From the NCBI GenBank assembly GCA_961205875.1, contig OY540809.1, forward strand, positions 20,906,267 through 20,970,266: 64,000 nucleotides of DNA. The letters run 5' to 3'. The stretch is from Sialis fuliginosa (taxonomy: Eukaryota; Arthropoda; Insecta; Megaloptera; Sialidae). Under the pieces are notes generated by a model. That model made no database searches. It worked only from the letters and a program-made list of their open reading frames with translations, and had not been told where the DNA came from. The position numbers were made by a program, and so were the translations under genes. Shown here in pieces: positions 42,730 to 54,574 of the stretch. Positions within the stretch are counted from its first letter, which is position 1. The number at the start of each line of letters is the position of its first letter.

Positions 42730-45700
42730 AGGAAACAAAAACACAGCTCCATATAAACTTCTAAATAATTCCAATAGAAATGATACTTATACATATTGTT
42801 CCTAGTACTTAGATGCATCTTTTCAGAAATATCCCCATATGTAGGTGTTGAGCAAAAAAAGATACACTTATTTTAATTTTGGTTTTTGGTATTTTTTTTT
42901 TAATGAAGTATTTTCTTAATATGGTTGTATCTTTTGAACTAAAGAACTGACAAACTTTTTTCATGGACCTAAATTGTTTAAAATCGAATGATTTAAATGA
43001 ATATAATTTATTATGTTATGTCTTTTATAGTACAAACACTTAAAAATGCATATTATGTCTAATATTTAAAAAAAAATCAAAATGGAGGTACTCTCTTTAG
43101 GTTCTTACATAGGTACATTTGAAAAGAAAATATTATTTTTTGTTTAGTCATTTAAGTGAACCTTCCTGTCCAAAAACCAAGTTTTAAAATTACCCCGAAA
43201 AATTTATTTACCTGCCTGGGAGAAGATATTTAAATTTGCTATAAACATTATTAGTCAAGTCAAATAAACATAAATTTAAACAACTATCGGAAACTAATTC
43301 GGACCAAAATGATTTTTGTTAAAAATGTTCTACTAATGACTCTGGTTATTCTCCAAAATGTTCAAGTTGATCCGAGTTGTGCTACCGTCGCCATCTTAAA
43401 AAAATGGCGAATGGGTCACATTTTTCTACAGTTTTTCGCGTTTTTATCTGAAACCGTACGTTCTACGAAAACATAGCAAATATCTTTTTTTGTAGAGCAT
43501 ATAATTTTCTTTAAAATAAGATCAAGAACATTGAGATCGGTTAAATATTAATGTTAGGAGAGCTGGGTTTTTGAAAAAATAGTGAACGAAATGTAATTTT
43601 TTTACAATATTTTCAATTTTATTTCAGTCTCGATACTATTAATTAAGAAATACTGTGCAAAAGTACTAAATAATTCCAATAGTTATGAAACTTTCCAGGG
43701 TTTTAGAATTAGCTGAGAGGAGTATTTTCGTAAAAGTCCCCATTCTTAAGTGTTGAGCCAACCCTGCAATCATGGTTGGAAGAAACAGCTTAAGAGATTA
43801 TAAAAACTGAAATAGCACCTGAACGGTACATAGAACCAATTTGCAATTACCCTTAAATGACGCAGAATTAAATTTTGCATAGATAATATACATATATTTT
43901 TTTAATTGTGACTAACCTAAGCGGTGATATCGCTGCCATCGTAAATAAATGGCGGACGGGGCACAATTTTCCACGGTTTTTCGCGTTTTTCTTTGAAAAT
44001 ATTCACTCTACGAACACGATGCAAATAACTTTTTTTGCAGAGAATATAATTTACTATAAAATAAGATCAAGGTTATTAAGATCAGTTATGTACTAGCGTA
44101 AGGAGCATTGTGACTTGAAAAAATATAGTTAACTAAAAAACATTTTTTTGCATTTTTTTTTATTTTAGTTGACCCTGATGCTATTTCGAAATTTTTTTGT
44201 AGAATCTTATTCAAATATCAGAAATTTTCGCGTATAATAAAAACCAAAAACAAAATTAATGCAGTGGTAACGGAAAAAAGGTTATTGTTTTTAACTACTA
44301 CATTACTGTATACCAGAACAGATACGTTCCTATAACAGTATTGATGTAAAAAATTCAAATTATGAACGTATTCCATTAAATATATTATAGAGTATTATTA
44401 TCAGTATTACTTCAACAACATTACAGAGTACATGATGTATTTTTAGAAACGGTTTAAGGAGGAATTTCGGTCCGGGTATTTGTGAAAAATTAACCGATTC
44501 ACTGCAAATATTTGCGTGTTTATTTAACTATATTAAATAGTTAATTTCAGTAGCCAAACAATATACTTGGATCAATTTTTATAGGATCGTAACAAGACAG
44601 GTACAATAGATCCATCTATTTTATAAACAAAAGGCATACAAATAAAGGAGCAACTAATTCATTAATAGTATGGAACCATAATTATTTCATATTCTACAAT
44701 ATTTAATGTTCTTATTACCTTAATGTGAGAACCCCAATCCTTACATTTTAATCCTGTAAAACCGATAAGGCCTTAGTATTCATATTTTAGCCTTAAAATG
44801 TTACTATAGCCCAGGGAAGAAAAACACAGCTTAATTTATTAATTAACACATTCAAATGAAATGATACTTATACATGTTATTACATTATTTTATTTTAATA
44901 CATAGATGAATATTTTCACAAATATCCCTTTATGTATCGAATTGTAAGTGTAGAGCAAAAAGTTATATCGATATTATTAGTTTTGGTTTTTAGTGATTTT
45001 TTTACGGTACGTTTTGGTAGGTTTCCTTAAGATTCTTAACTAAAGAACTTACAAACTTGTTTTTACAAAGTGAAATTATTTAAAATCGAATGTTTTAAAA
45101 TTATAATATTATAAAAAAGAATCGCACGGACAACTTGTTTGTAGCCTAAAAATATTTATAATTTTACTGTTTAGTCATATTTATAACATAAGTACACATA
45201 AAATTTTCAAAAGGGTGCATTTTATAATAAAATAATTTTTTTTTCGATTTTTTAATTTTTGACGTACCTATTGTTAAATGCAGGTCAATTTAACACATTT
45301 TATCTCACTTTTCTACTCAATATGTCCTAAGCTTATTTTAGTAGAACCATTAAATGACTTTGAAAAAGCTTAGGAGTAGATTTTGAACACGAAATTGAAC
45401 AAGAATGGTAAATTTTCATAAATCGCTATGTTTGTAGTTCTACTAAATGTGATTAAAATTGATTAAAAATGTTTTTTTAATATATCCGAATGACACACTT
45501 TATAGATTATTTGCTACTCTTTAATTTTTGTCCTGTAATGTTTTCACGTACAAATAGTCATATGAAAATAGTCAATTGCCATAGAGTGCGACATACCGTA
45601 TGCAAATACATATATAGCCATACTTTCTCCGCGCTGTACCACGAGAACGGTTGTTTCTTTTTAAAAATGGAAAGAACCTTTTTTCTTAAGAATTTTATAA

Positions 45701-46460
45701 CACACCATTTATATAATAACCCTTATTGACCTCCGAGTAATAGGAAGCGAGATATTCGTTAATAACTGTTTTTCGTCACGTTAGACCTTCAATATCTCGC
45801 AACGCTGACACGATATCGTTGGGGACTTTTTACACGTTATTTATAACACTGTAACGAAGGTGTATACAAAAATTCAGCTAACTGCTATTTTTTCCCAGAT
45901 TGAATGCATTTATATCTAAAATTACTGGACTATTTATGAAATTGTTCGTTACTCTGACTACTACTGTTTTAACCAACAATTTTTCTAAGTTTGGAATTAA
46001 AAAAAACATATCTCCTGTATGGTACATAGTACAAATTTGCAATTAGGCTCAAATGACGCGAAATTAAATTGCGCACAGACAAAAATAACATTTTTTTTTT
46101 ATTTGGGCACGCAAAGTAGGTTATATTTGTGGTACAAGATGGAATTATATATATTTTTAAAGTTTAACTGCAAATTTAGCATAGTTAACGGGACCTCATT
46201 TAAAAAAATGTTCTCTGTATCTATAAAGAACTTAGTTCTGCGTCATTTGGGCCTAATTGCAAATGTGTAGTATTTATCGTTTCGGAGATATTCCGATTTT
46301 TATAAACACTCAAAATCGTTTCTTTCAACCCTGATTGTAGGGTTTGCTCAACACCTAGGAATGGGGACTTTTCAGAAAATACTCCTCACAACTATCTCTA
46401 AATCCATGAAAAATCCCTGAACTATTGGAATTATTTGGAACTTTTGCACAAGTTTCCTGA
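42730..46460. repeat. Repeat mosaic, direct and inverted modules
   Basis: Several modules recur within this block. Module 1 ('GCCATC(T/G)TAAAAAAATGGC' to 'AAAATAAGATCAAG') is at 43386-43630 and 43931-44170, offset about 546 bp. Module 2 ('ATGATACTTATACAT', 'AAAGAACTGACAAACTT', 'TTTAAAATCGAATG') is at 42779-43010 and 44861-45100. Module 3 ('GTGCAAAAGTACTAAATAAT' ... 'CCCCATTCTTAAGTGTTGAG') at 43655-43792 is inverted at 46317-46449. Module 4 ('GGTACATAGAACCAATTTGC') is at about 43826 and 46020. No gene is recognised; short frames inside are shadows. Confidence 0.65.
46027..46270. mobile_element. Palindrome within the mosaic
   Basis: 'GTACAAATTTGCAATTAGGC' 'TCAAATGACGCG' is mirrored at about 46218-46268 by 'CGTCATTTGGGCCTAATTGC' 'AAATGTGTAG'. 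Arms are about 40 bp. The left arm is also present as a direct copy near 43826-43875. Confidence 0.65.
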
Positions 46461-46499
46461 ACTATAAGTTAAAATTCCGAAAATTGCCTGAGTTACAGT

Positions 46500-46740
46500 T
46501 AATTTAGTGAGAGCAGGTAACGTAGCCGGTTATTACCCTCAGAAAACTTTAAACGCGTTTTTCTCGAAACAACTTTTTCCGACCTGGTTCCAGCGATTCC
46601 TCAAAGACTAATGAACTGATAAAATTTGTTTTCTTCTAAATTTTAGTAATTACAATGGCCAACAATAAGTCGAGGCGTAACCGATTTTTGAAATTTTTTT
46701 AAGACCGCATGAATTAAAAAATGTAAATGTTGTTGTACTT
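46500..46740. other. Less AT-rich non-coding stretch
   Basis: 'AGAAAACTTTAAACGCGTTT' and 'TCGAAACAACTTTTTCCGAC' are present. No gene is recognised; possibly part of a repeat not duplicated in the window. Confidence 0.35.
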
Positions 46741-46744
46741 TATA

Positions 46745-46842
46745 TTGTAGAAATGTAGTTCATTTCGAAAGAGAATGTTAGTGAGAATAACTACGGACCC
46801 TATCATGTGCGCAGCCAACACGTACTTGGTCGTTTTATTTTA
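46745..46842 (+). repeat. GGTTCCGTA-family 3' end
   Basis: 'TGTAGAAATGTAGTTCATTT', 'GAATGTTAGTGAGAATAACT', 'ACGGACCCTATCATGTGCGC' and 'CACGTACTTGGTCGTTTTAT' equal the ends of the copies at 37.9 and 62.8 kb. It directly abuts the next TIR element. Confidence 0.7.
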
Positions 46843-46845
46843 CGT

Positions 46846-47365
46846 AAGGCGGTATTACGGTGTGATGCTTTAAAATTTCAATTTTTTTATACATACCTAT
46901 TTTGAAAGTAAAATATATGTATTAAGAGTATACTGTGAAAAATTGTAGAGAACGGGCGTTAGTGTAACATCTGTTACTAAATCTTTAAACGCGTTTTTGT
47001 AAAAAAAAATTTACAAGTCCTCCATTTTATTATTTCATAATATAAATGTCTGATTCTAGGTAATACGATAGAGACAAGTCTATAAAATGAAAATATATTT
47101 GATTTTTTTGTTTCAAATGACTACAAGTGGAGATGTGCTTTCCATCACCCACCCACCCTTCTTTCGAGGAGTACACTTTGGCCCCAAAAAACATAAAGTA
47201 TAATTTTAAAATTTACTGTTAAATTTACTAAAAAAGATTTTTTTTAATTTTTAAGATACAAATAACAACATATAAAACGATTGAAAAGATTATGGTTTAT
47301 TTTGTTACGAAAAAAAATCCTGAAATAAGCTTAAAATTTTAGGCGTTAAACCGCAATACTGCCTT
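46846..47365 (+). mobile_element. TIR element, GGCAGTATTGC family, copy B
   Basis: The ends AAGGCGGTATTACGGTGTGA and TTAAACCGCAATACTGCCTT are inverse. Internal order equals copy A at 11509-12100, including 'TGACTACAAGTGGAGATGTG' and 'GGCCCCAAAAAACATAAAGT'. This copy is about 520 bp against about 592 bp for copy A, owing to internal indels. Non-coding. Confidence 0.8.
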
Positions 47366-47369
47366 GTAC

Positions 47370-48010
47370 GCGGATTTCCAGTATCTACATAAAAAAATTG
47401 TTCAAGTGACGAATAGATTTTTAATGAAAATAGGTAGTTATATTAATTAACATAAAATCAATAATGCCTAGTAACATTTAAATTAAACGTCATGTATAAT
47501 TTGGGAAAATACAGATTTATAAAACTTGTACGAATCAACTGTGTCTAGTTTTGATTAAAATCTATGCTTGTAACTAAAAGCTAAACCCTCAATCAGTTCA
47601 GGAGTTAGGTATATAGTATAGGATAAATTGGGTTCTCAATTCACTGAATAGATCAAATTAAATTAAATTTTACACAAGGATGACTCAACTGTAGGAAAAT
47701 TGCAAAAGTATAGGGAGGAGAAGGTAGTGACATACCTGAATTTTATTAACCCTTTCATAACCGTATTTCTAACTAAAGTTTTTATTATGTTTTTTTCATA
47801 AGACTTAACAAAAATATTTTAATGAAAATTAACTTAATATTTGACATGACGAGACAGGCTTAAATTTTAACGACACGAAATTTGTCTAAACCTAGCCTCT
47901 TCTTATTTTGTATCATGCCTTATTATATGTTTGTCGATATTTAAAAAAAAAATAATTCTACTAAAGTTTTTTTTTAAATATTTTATATATGTATAATGTA
48001 TATTGTATAT
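47370..48010. other. AT-rich non-coding stretch
   Basis: No gene or repeat is recognised. Confidence 0.4.
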
Positions 48011-48014
48011 GTTA

Positions 48015-48150
48015 TACTAGCGGAACTACCCACGGCTTTACCAACGCTGTATAAATTATGTATGTAGTATTTTTCCTGCCGAATCGAATGAAACTAATTA
48101 TAACCCTTCTCATACATGTGATGGGGGATGAAAAATTTATATATTTTTTT
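48015..48150 (-). repeat. Fragment of the 4.5-kb repeat module
   Basis: 'ACTAGCGGAACTACCCACGG', 'TAGTATTTTTCCTGCCGAAT', 'CGAATGAAACTAATTATAAC' and 'ATGTGATGGGGGATGAAA' are the inverse of text at about 4670-4740 and parallel 36836-36890. Confidence 0.6.
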
Positions 48151-48154
48151 TGCT

Positions 48155-48860
48155 TTTTATTCATTGGCTGATATATGAACGAAATACGAAAGGATTTTTT
48201 TTAATTTGAACAAAATGGTTGAATATATTGTTGATATCCTTATGCCCGGTCTCACCGCTCAAACTTATTTTATCATATAGTTAGCCAAGTGTCACATAAA
48301 GAACAAAATTCTGGGGAATTTTGATTTTTGGTGTACGTTGCCAGTTTATAATTTGTTTGTATTAGAGGTAATTAAACCTGGAATATGTAACAGAATAAAG
48401 ATAATCGTTTATGTCAATGTAATTTTGAATATAAATTGTGGATTTCTATTTTTCAAACGTTCTAGCAAAGCTTACACTGGGGGCTTTGTTAAACGAAACA
48501 TATGTATATCTAGAATAAACATGGCTTAAAATGTTACAAACTATTATATCTGCATCATTATCATCAATAATTTTATCAAAAATATTTACAATATTCATTT
48601 TTGTGTACAGTTTTAAAATTAAGTGGAACTAAAATATCACTTTGACTAGGACTTAAATTTATGTAGGTGTTACTTAACGACTTAAGTATCACTCAAATCG
48701 TTGGTGCAACAATTTAAAATTTTGTTTGTTCCATAAACGTTAAGTTTAGGCGCTGAGATCGGCCATTATTATTTAAAAAATACGACAGTTAATTAAAAAA
48801 TAGTGTAGTTTTGTAAGTATTGTGATGTGTTATTATAGTAATTTTTTAGGTACTCAATGT
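48155..48860. other. AT-rich non-coding stretch
   Basis: No gene or repeat is recognised. Confidence 0.4.
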
Positions 48861-48864
48861 AATA

Positions 48865-49075
48865 AAGCTGTTACCCGCGATTTCGTCTGTGAGTGAAATA
48901 TGTATTTTTTTATCTAATCAATTTTTCGAGATACAAAGTAACCAACGTCATTCCTCAGGATGCAATATATATCATTGTCAAATTTCAACAAGATCGGTTA
49001 AACGGTTTAGCCGTGAAAAGGCCACAAACAGACAGACAGACTTTCACATTTATAATATTAGTATGGATGTATAAA
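48865..49075 (+). repeat. CR1-like LINE 3' tail
   Basis: 'AGCTGTTACCCGCGATTTCG', 'CAAATTTCAACAAGATCGGT', 'TAAACGGTTTAGCCGTGAAA' and 'AATATTAGTATGGATGT' show a short, severely 5'-truncated copy complete at its 3' end. Two overlapping short frames over it are shadows. Confidence 0.8.
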
Positions 49076-49079
49076 GAAG

Positions 49080-49300
49080 AAATATATATTGTCTTAGGCA
49101 GTTTAATTGCGTTCCAGGAATAATTTAAACCATGTTTAATTAAAACGATTCTTAAATTTCAAACGAAATCTTTGTGTTCGACGAAGCGATAACATTATTG
49201 GATTTTCGATGGAACAATCTTTCTCAAAATAAATATAATTCATTTATTTAAATTATGAATAAGTACCTATTAAATAAACATATTCATAGTTTAATTAATA
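49080..49300. other. AT-rich spacer
   Basis: No feature recognised. Confidence 0.4.
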
Positions 49301-49302
49301 AC

Positions 49303-50177
49303 ACAGCCACACAAAAAAAGCGAGGTATCAAAAAAAGCGACTTATATAGCGTTGCAGTATTGGTTAAGCATAGTTGAAATTCAAATTTTTGGAATTTTTG
49401 GTTATCAGTTTTTTTAATTTTAGTTTGAATTTTGGATTTAGGTTGCATTTTTCCAAGTTGGCTACTACACATCTAAAATCGTTTTTTGAGCTGTAAAGTG
49501 GATTTTGTTATAGATTTTATGTTAAAAAGATTTTCCCAATTTTAGGTTGCGAAAAAATTTTTTTCGTAAAAGTTATAAAAAATAAAATGTTAAAATTCGT
49601 TTAAATTCGTTAATATTCATTTTAACATTTCTGACGTTAACTTTTTTATTTATAAACGTACATTCTAGGAATATGCTTTTGGATATACAAACATCGAAGT
49701 TGTTTATAAAAACATTTATAAAGACAAATTTAAAATTTGTCTGCTTAAAAAAATGTTATTAAAAATATGTCTTCATAAAAAATGTACAATAACATACAGT
49801 GAAAATTGACTTTCGAGCGGAATTTTTTTTTAAACAATTGATATTTTTATAAACAAACTCAATGAATGAGAGAATATTTCTAGAATTTACGTTTATGAAT
49901 AAAAATCGCTTAAAACCATTTAGCCGTTCACGAGTAAAATGTTGATCATGTTGACATAATAATTTTATTGTTTATAACTGTTGTGAAAACATTTTTTTTC
50001 GCTATTACCGAAACCCTGAAAAATCTTTTTTAACATAAAAGCTATAACAAAATCCACAACAAAAAAACTGGAAAGCAGAAATTTCCAAACATTTGTATTT
50101 CGACTATGCTCGACCAATATTACAATGCTATATTATGTATATAGGTCGCTTTTTTGATACCCTTTTTTATGTGGCTG
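49303..50177. mobile_element. Foldback element, CAGCCACA family, about 875 bp
   Basis: The ends CAGCCACACAAAAAAAGCG and 'TTTTTTATGTGGCTG' are inverse. Both arms carry 'GGTATCAAAAAAAGCGAC' (or its inverse), 'CATAGTTGAAATTCAAAT'-like and 'TGGATTTTGTTATAG(A/C)TTT' blocks. Arms are about 250 bp or more with an AT-rich middle. No target duplication is clear and no transposase is seen. Confidence 0.75.
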
Positions 50178-50179
50178 AG

Positions 50180-50595
50180 TAATATTTGAGCACTAAAATC
50201 GAAAGTGACGCCACTGAAATATGTAAATAAGTAATTGTTTAATAATCCTCTTATTTGTAACAATAATTTAAATAATAATTGTGTTACTCTATTAATTCTC
50301 TGAGTTCCTATATTATATAATATACATATGTATATGTATATTTATATAATACAGTTTATTGATTTAAATTTTAAATAATTGAGAATATACCGTTTTAATT
50401 AACGAGATAAGAAGCTTATGTTGTAATTAAAAGCAATAAATCAAACTGTATAAAACTTATGCAGATTAATTGTTGCTGTAATTTAAATCGACACCGAATT
50501 TATTATTTTCATAAAATAGTTAAAAATGTAAACTACTAACTTTTATTTTCGGTTATATAAAAAAAAATTAACCATGGTTTCTAAATCTTGCCTTT
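50180..50595. other. AT-rich non-coding stretch
   Basis: A TATA-rich low-complexity run lies at 50308-50350. Nothing else is recognised. Confidence 0.4.
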
Positions 50596-50599
50596 TTAA

Positions 50600-50780
50600 C
50601 TGATTTCAAAAAGGGGAAGGTTCTCAATTCGACAATATAAATATTTATTTTATGTAAGTTCAGGAATAACTTCGACAATTATGACAATTGCACCGATCTG
50701 TACGATTTTTTTAGTTTGAAAGAGGTGGTCCTATATAAATTTTATCAGATTCTAATTATGGACTTCAAACTAGATTTAAA
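50600..50780 (+). repeat. 'GGTTCTCAATTCGACA' repeat
   Basis: 'TTTCAAAAAGGGGAAGGTTC', 'TCAATTCGACAATATAAATA', 'TTCAGGAATAACTTCGACAA' and 'GTCCTATATAAATTTTATCA' match 53235-53365 and a family widespread in Lepidoptera. It is non-coding. Confidence 0.7.
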
Positions 50781-50784
50781 AAAT

Positions 50785-51045
50785 ATCTGTTTATTATGCT
50801 AAAATTTTAACAAAGTTTGCATATTTATAATAATTTTTTTATTAAGGGCAAACCCACTCTGGCGGGTCAAAAAATTGTCAATGTTTGGGAATTTTTTTCA
50901 CAAGTATTACGTATTATTTTAGGACCGGGTAAAGGACATTTTATTTAGTATATATTCATCTTATTCAGTACCAATTTTTATTAAATTTTTGTTTCTAAAA
51001 TTACAAAGTTGTGAGCCTCGATGTGACGACCAAGTTGACAAGAGT
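50785..51045. other. AT-rich spacer
   Basis: A short hairpin CCCACTCTGGCGGG is the only local feature. Confidence 0.35.
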
Positions 51046-51049
51046 AAAC

Positions 51050-51325
51050 ATCCGTTTCCGGCTTACTTATTACGTTAAAAAAAATGCATTTGATAAATAT
51101 TGTAAAGAATAATATTACTATAATTGATGTCCCACTCATTTTATTCTATCTTTTTATTAAATATGTTTTAATAAAATAAGAATCACGTGCACTGTTCACT
51201 GTCAGTATTACGTATAAGAAAGTCCCGTAGCTCCCATGGCAGATATTTTTTTACATATTTTTGAATATGTATACTAAAAAAATGCATAAAAAATTGATTT
51301 TTTCCATCACAGTGACATTCCTCCT
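51050..51325. repeat. Half-copy of the 55.9-kb MITE and repeat H
   Basis: 51170-51245 ('GAATCACGTGCACTGTTCAC', 'TATTACGTATAAGAAAGTCC', 'CCCATGGCAGATATTT') equals the right arm of the palindrome at 55903-56155. It continues directly into the inverted copy of repeat H (51235-51325). Confidence 0.65.
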
Positions 51326-51329
51326 TAAT

Positions 51330-51685
51330 TAATATAATATTGTGCTTAATATTTGACTGTTTTCACTAAAATACATTTTTTCTTTGTTTCAGGTAAATAT
51401 TTTATCCAGTATGCTTTGATCCAAGTGTTTCGTGAGTTTTGTAAGATATTTATATTATACATAATTTTATTAGACATGTTCAAAATTCCATTACAAATTA
51501 AAAATTGCAGAAAATTAAAACTTTTAATAAGATATAATACTTGCATTCTTACACGAGCACTTATTGTAAGTATGTATGTATTATATTATCGAAAACTTTG
51601 TGTCTTACCACTAAATGTATTACAATTAGGAAGTTAGTAGTAAGGACGCATTATTTTATTTTGTAAAAAAAAAATACTAAATAAT
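51330..51685. other. AT-rich non-coding stretch
   Basis: Overlapping 94- and 66-codon frames on opposite strands (51346-51637) are hydrophobic AT-rich translations without motifs. No gene supported. Confidence 0.4.
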
Positions 51686-51689
51686 CATT

Positions 51690-51880
51690 TGTTGATACTG
51701 GAAATCTATAACACGTACTTATTAATATTAAAATATCATTACTGTATCACAATGTGTTCTCAAGATAATATAAATAAAAATTAATTTTAGATAAAATCTT
51801 TGGGGATCTGTAGGTCCCTCACGAACATTTTCATATAAATTTTTTTGCTTTTAATATTTTTCTATGTTTTCATATATACT
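51690..51880 (+). repeat. Single-arm copy of the 61.3-kb foldback
   Basis: 'GTTGATACTGGAAATCTATA', 'AATTTTAGATAAAATCTTTG', 'GGGATCTGTAGGTCCCTCAC' and 'TTTTTTTGCTTTTAATATTT' match the right arm of the foldback 61257-62435 in the same orientation. The outer end ('CCACCTGATATGACTCACCC') is missing and no left arm is present. Confidence 0.7.
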
Positions 51881-51884
51881 TAAT

Positions 51885-52960
51885 ATTACTGCTGTTATAC
51901 CCCCCCCCACTCTTCGTAAAATCTTTACTTTAATGAATCTTCTATGCAGACATCCGCAAGAGACCTCCACCCCTAACAAATATTAAACTTAAGGACTCCT
52001 TGTGTTATTTTAATTCGTTTGATATCATTTCCACAAACAGCTACTCTCATCTCTGAATTTCAAACTTGAAGTCAACGTAACTCGAGCTATAATATATCAA
52101 AATTTCATAAAAATTAACTGAAACCACATAAGAAAAATGCGAGGTTCTTTGAAAAGAAATATTTTTCCTAAAAATATGTTTAAATGTAGGATCATAATTC
52201 TATTATAATACCTATAAAAGCAGAAATTACATACGTTATGTAGATTATGTACTTGAAGCATTTTTCTAGATTTCTTGACGATTTTTAAGAATAGAAATCT
52301 TTTTGTTTTCGTCACATTTTCGTAAATTCACTTTTTTTCGTTAAAGAGAGTTTGAAGTGGTCAACATTTGCACAACAAATGTTGCGAAGTTCATTTGAAA
52401 AATTTTGACAAAAGGTTTTCGTTGTCAACACAAAAGGTGTTAACAAACTTTCACGCGTTATAAACGGGATCTGTGAACGTTAAAAATGGGAATATTTTTA
52501 TAGTAATTTACGTATCTTGGTCGGGACCATGGCAAAAGCGCGTTATATAAGGGATAGCGCTGTAGATGGGAGCGTTATATCGAAGTTTCACTGTACCAAG
52601 AAGCTAAACTGTGTACATAAAAAATAATCTTCATTAAAAAAGAGAAATTCTTTTTATACACAGGGAGGAAAAGGGCGGTGAAGCTAAAATTTCTCACTTT
52701 AGTAACATTCCGTGTTTGCAACCTTTGATGTCATCTCTTGTACTCTTTGTAGTAAATTGTTGAAGATACATTTATAAAACAGTAAATTATAACCTCCCTG
52801 GTATGATATTACATACAGGATGTGGCATAATTGTAAGATTAGTTATTTATTTCAGTAACTATTGATTGTATTAAATGTTACTCTAAAGAACATGGTTTAT
52901 TGTTCTCTTAGAAAAAAAATGTATCATTTCAATTAATAAAAAAAAGTTGTATATTGAACC
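51885..52960. other. AT-rich non-coding stretch
   Basis: No gene is recognised. Hairpin strings 'CAACATTTGCACAACAAATG' (52362) and 'GTTGTCAACACAAAAGGTGT' (52421) occur. A C-run lies near 51900. Confidence 0.4.
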
Positions 52961-52965
52961 AGTGA

Positions 52966-53050
52966 CAGTCCGTTCACACGACACACTGCTAGCTCAGGGG
53001 AAAAAATGTTACGGGAAATGAACTAAACGACGCTGTGTGAACGCACTCTG
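52966..53050. mobile_element. 85-bp hairpin MITE
   Basis: The ends CAGTCCGTTCACACGAC and 'GCTGTGTGAACGCACTCTG' are inverse, starting CAG and ending CTG. A related string lies near 15040 ('CAGTCGTGTGAACGACTGCT'). No target duplication is visible. Confidence 0.6.
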
Positions 53051-53234
53051 ATGGTAGGTATATGAATCTGGATGCCATTTTCCTCTTCATAAGAAATTTT
53101 TTTGATATAATCAATATTTACTGAAATAAATGCTTGATCCTACAGTATAATGTTATTTTCTCTTATAAAATTTTACTTACAATATATTATATTTATATAA
53201 ACGTCATTATGTTGATGATATTTTTTTATGTAAG

Positions 53235-53610
53235 CTATTTTCAACCGGAGGAGATTCTCAATTCGACAATATAGGTATATATTTTTCATATGTTCGGGCA
53301 TAACTCCGACAAATATGCACTCGAGAGTGTACTCCCGAGGTGATCCCATATAAATTTTATCAGAATCTGACTAGGAAAATACGCCACTCAAAAGGGAAAA
53401 ATAATAAAATGAAAAAAATAAAACCGACTTCAAAAAAACTAAAAACACTGAAAAGTATAAAAAAAAGTTTTTGAAGTCAGTGCCAACCCAATAAAAAACT
53501 TTTTAAGAAATAAAAAAATTAAAACAGATTTAAAAAAACTGTTAAATTATTATATACTTTTCAGTGTTTTTATTATTTTTTTATGTAGGTTTTATTTTTT
53601 TATCAAAAAG
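53235..53610 (+). repeat. 'GGTTCTCAATTCGACA' and 'CCGACTTCAAAAAA' repeat
   Basis: 'CAACCGGAGGAGATTCTCAA' starts a copy parallel to 50600. From 53425 'AAACCGACTTCAAAAAAACT', 'AAAACACTGAAAAGTATAAA' is answered by an inverse 'ATACTTTTCAGTGTTTTTAT' near 53562, making a local palindrome. Confidence 0.65.
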
Positions 53611-53614
53611 TTTT

Positions 53615-54050
53615 TTTTATTATATTTTACAATATATAAATATCATCACGTGCAACACGTAATATTTTTTTTGGCCTTCCATTTTCGATGATTTAGCCAG
53701 GACTCACGTAGTATTTCTACGATCTGTTGTGGCTATATTATGAAAATGTATGTACTAAGTTTCGTCAATTTTACGAAATATATACGTACATGAAGGTACT
53801 GTGCCGACGTTAGTAAATCTAGAAATGTAGTATAAAATAACATAAACATGTAACTAAATAAGGAAACTTTTTGTGATGTTTTTTTATGATATCCGAAATT
53901 AAAATAATTCTTCGTTTCATTTATTTTTTTATTTTTTGTAAATACATACAATACACATACTAATTTTTCATTCGTTCCTTTGTTTCAAAAGAATATTTGT
54001 AGAAAAATATTATATTTATTTTATTTTATTTGATATTATTATTTTTTCTA
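53615..54050. other. AT-rich non-coding stretch
   Basis: No gene or repeat is recognised. Confidence 0.4.
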
Positions 54051-54054
54051 TAAT

Positions 54055-54570
54055 TTCTGGGTATTTTGTCAGAAAAACGTTTGAAATCGAAAATATTGAT
54101 CTTAAAATAAAATAAATTGATTCTAAGTTTAAAGAAAAAATGGGTCGCGCCAGTTGGAAATTGACATGGAATGATCTTTTTTCAATTTTAGAAGCAATTT
54201 TTTTTATTTCAAGATCAATATTTTCATTGTCAAACGTTTTTCTGTCAAAATTATCCAGAAATTATAGAAAAAAAAATTGTCTTGATGGAATGACTCAATG
54301 ACCCATATAGCTGTCAACGTTGAATCACAAGGAATGCATTCATGAGTATTCTAGATTTTTAGAAAGATTTTAAGACGCTCTAGTAAGCAGGTCTTTGAAA
54401 AATCGAAAAAACTAGTGTTATTTTATTTTTTCACCCCCCTCTGGTAATGGCCAATTTTTAAGATAGAGGGCTGAAAGTTTTTTCACATTTAAAAAAAATT
54501 ATATGAAGCGATTTGGGTGAGGCGGCAATCAAAACTCGCCCCAAACCAATTTAAGGACCACTCTAGTGTA
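54055..54570 (-). mobile_element. Repeat family A, copy 2, with palindromic end
   Basis: 54155-54570 is the inverse of 630-1052 and ends 'TTAAGGACCACTCTAG'. Its inner end is a palindrome at 54047-54275: 'CTATAATTTCTGGGTATTTT', 'GTCAGAAAAACGTTTGA' and 'TATTGATCTTAAAATAAA', with their inverses 'TTTATTTCAAGATCAATATT' and 'GTCAAACGTTTTTCTGTC'. Copy 1 carries only one side of this palindrome. Confidence 0.7.
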
Positions 54571-54574
54571 CATT

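Noticed and set aside
46846..47365. 8-bp or other target duplication for the GGCAGTATTGC element
   Set aside because: TACGT on the left and GTACG on the right look alike but are not direct repeats of one another, so no superfamily was assigned.
51353..51637. 94-codon plus-strand open frame, hydrophobic
   Set aside because: An opposite-strand frame overlaps it and the composition is that of AT-rich noncoding DNA. There is no motif, and membrane-like stretches are expected from T-rich codons.
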